In this document: piece by piece, positions 63,841-64,000 of the stretch
How positions within the stretch are numbered: the stretch's first letter is position 1
Layout: each line of letters starts with the position of its first letter
From: Candidatus Rifleibacteriota bacterium
GTDB lineage: Bacteria; Muiribacteriota; Ozemobacteria; Ozemobacterales; Ozemobacteraceae
Direction of reading: 5' to 3'
Assembly: GCA_905236675.1 (NCBI GenBank)
Contig: CAJOND010000011.1
Location: 1 to 64,000 of the forward strand
Length of the DNA stretch: 64,000 nucleotides
Notes under the pieces: generated by a model
The model's input: the letters and a program-made list of their open reading frames with translations, nothing else
Told to the model about the DNA's origin: nothing
Databases searched by the model: none
Made by a program: the position numbers and the translations under genes

Positions 63841-64000
63841 ATGAAAAAAAATATATTCTTGTTTCTTTGATTCTTTTTACACTTCCTGCCTTTGCTCAAG
63901 AAGCAGAAGATGAGTTTGACGAAGAAGAATTTAATGAAGAAATATCCGAAACCAATGTTAAATGCTCTGTAGCCAATATATTAAAAAAGCTTTATGGAAA
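63841..64000 (+). pseudogene. Start of an exported acidic protein, frame broken at an A8 run, cut by the window end
   Basis: GGAG and ATG at 63841 head a frame that stops after nine codons (MKKNIFLFL). Reading one extra A in the A8 run at 63844-63851 gives MKKKYILVSLILFTLPAFAQ, a perfect signal peptide, continuing EAEDEFDEEEFNEE. The break is one base at a homopolymer. Without that base no start codon serves the long frame. It follows the GspE fusion gene by 32 nt and is incomplete at the window end. A real gene with slippage, a phase-variable gene or a sequencing error are all possible. Confidence 0.5.

Noticed and set aside
1..64000. tRNA, rRNA, tmRNA or RNase P genes
   Set aside because: I looked through the intergenic stretches for TTCGA-type T-loops with CCA-like acceptor ends and for known RNA cores and found none that hold together.
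1..64000. Alternative genetic code (recoded TGA)
   Set aside because: TGA ends several well-known genes at the expected length (for example tsaE and tsaB in ATGA overlaps, uvrA), so the standard bacterial code applies.

Overview
The window is AT-rich DNA, with standard bacterial code and ATGA-type gene overlaps, from a bacterium that is probably diderm. The evidence for an outer membrane is a heptose-phosphate phosphatase (gmhB), type IV pilin-like proteins and a PilB/GspE secretion ATPase. A flagellar hook-junction gene (flgL) shows that it is or was flagellated. The many secreted TPR/HEAT proteins, the unusual prepilins and the repeat-rich gene borders suggest a gut- or anoxic-habitat lineage with Riflebacteria-like character. 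That placement is my inference and I hold it loosely.

Layout. 1-6.7 kb: a possible structured leader and a giant pilin-type beta-propeller/discoidin-like/Kelch protein encoded in two frames joined by a perfect A_AAA_AAC slippery heptamer. 7-9.2 kb: an exported TPR protein and an exported zinc-ribbon protein. 9.2-13.9 kb (minus): PfkB-family sugar kinase, PflX-type radical SAM protein, Tex. 13.9-22 kb (minus): three large TPR proteins, the last two overlapping. 22.1-24 kb: gmhB, then two decayed toxin-antitoxin modules (one intact antitoxin, both toxins truncated) beside a small inverted-repeat element. 24.2-25.5 kb: a STAS protein with a CFI-box C-terminus. 26.1-30.7 kb: Ski2-like helicase plus tsaE-tsaB-tsaD for tRNA t6A synthesis; tsaB carries an in-frame insertion of intergenic repeat sequence. 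30.7-34.5 kb: a small pilin-like membrane protein and a very large FlgL. 34.5-35.7 kb: composite palindromic repeat and a decayed gene. 35.9-39.4 kb: dCMP deaminase, murA, HEAT-repeat protein. 39.6-44.2 kb: PIN-PhoH protein and a minor-pilin operon ending in a FecR-like membrane protein. 44.3-48.5 kb: uvrA and a DegT-type aminotransferase. 48.8-52.9 kb: a three-subunit xanthine-dehydrogenase-family molybdenum hydroxylase. 53-57.4 kb: an exported TPR protein and a 981-residue secreted protein with hydrophobic segments. 57.6-64 kb: a single-ring Clp-type AAA+ protein, a TPR protein, and a PilB/GspE ATPase fused to a histidine-kinase-like ATPase module that lacks the usual phospho-acceptor histidine.

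How the genes work together. Prepilins (282, 40919, 41830, 42701), the PilB/GspE ATPase (60677) and many TPR proteins point to a type IV pilus or type II-like export machine that displays large beta-propeller proteins. The rest is housekeeping: cell wall (murA), nucleotides (dCMP deaminase), DNA repair (uvrA), tRNA modification (tsaEBD) and RNA metabolism (tex, helicase, PhoH).

Two themes run across the window. First, several reading frames break at or near A-runs, which could be programmed frameshifting, transcriptional slippage, slipped-strand variation or assembly error. Second, gene borders hold two repeat classes: palindromic repeats (CGTCATTGCGAG...GTGGCAATC and stem-GTA-stem types) and purine/pyrimidine-biased 8-12-nt tandem repeats. 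Both classes occur inside the tsaB coding sequence. No rRNA, tRNA, CRISPR array, transposase or phage gene was seen.
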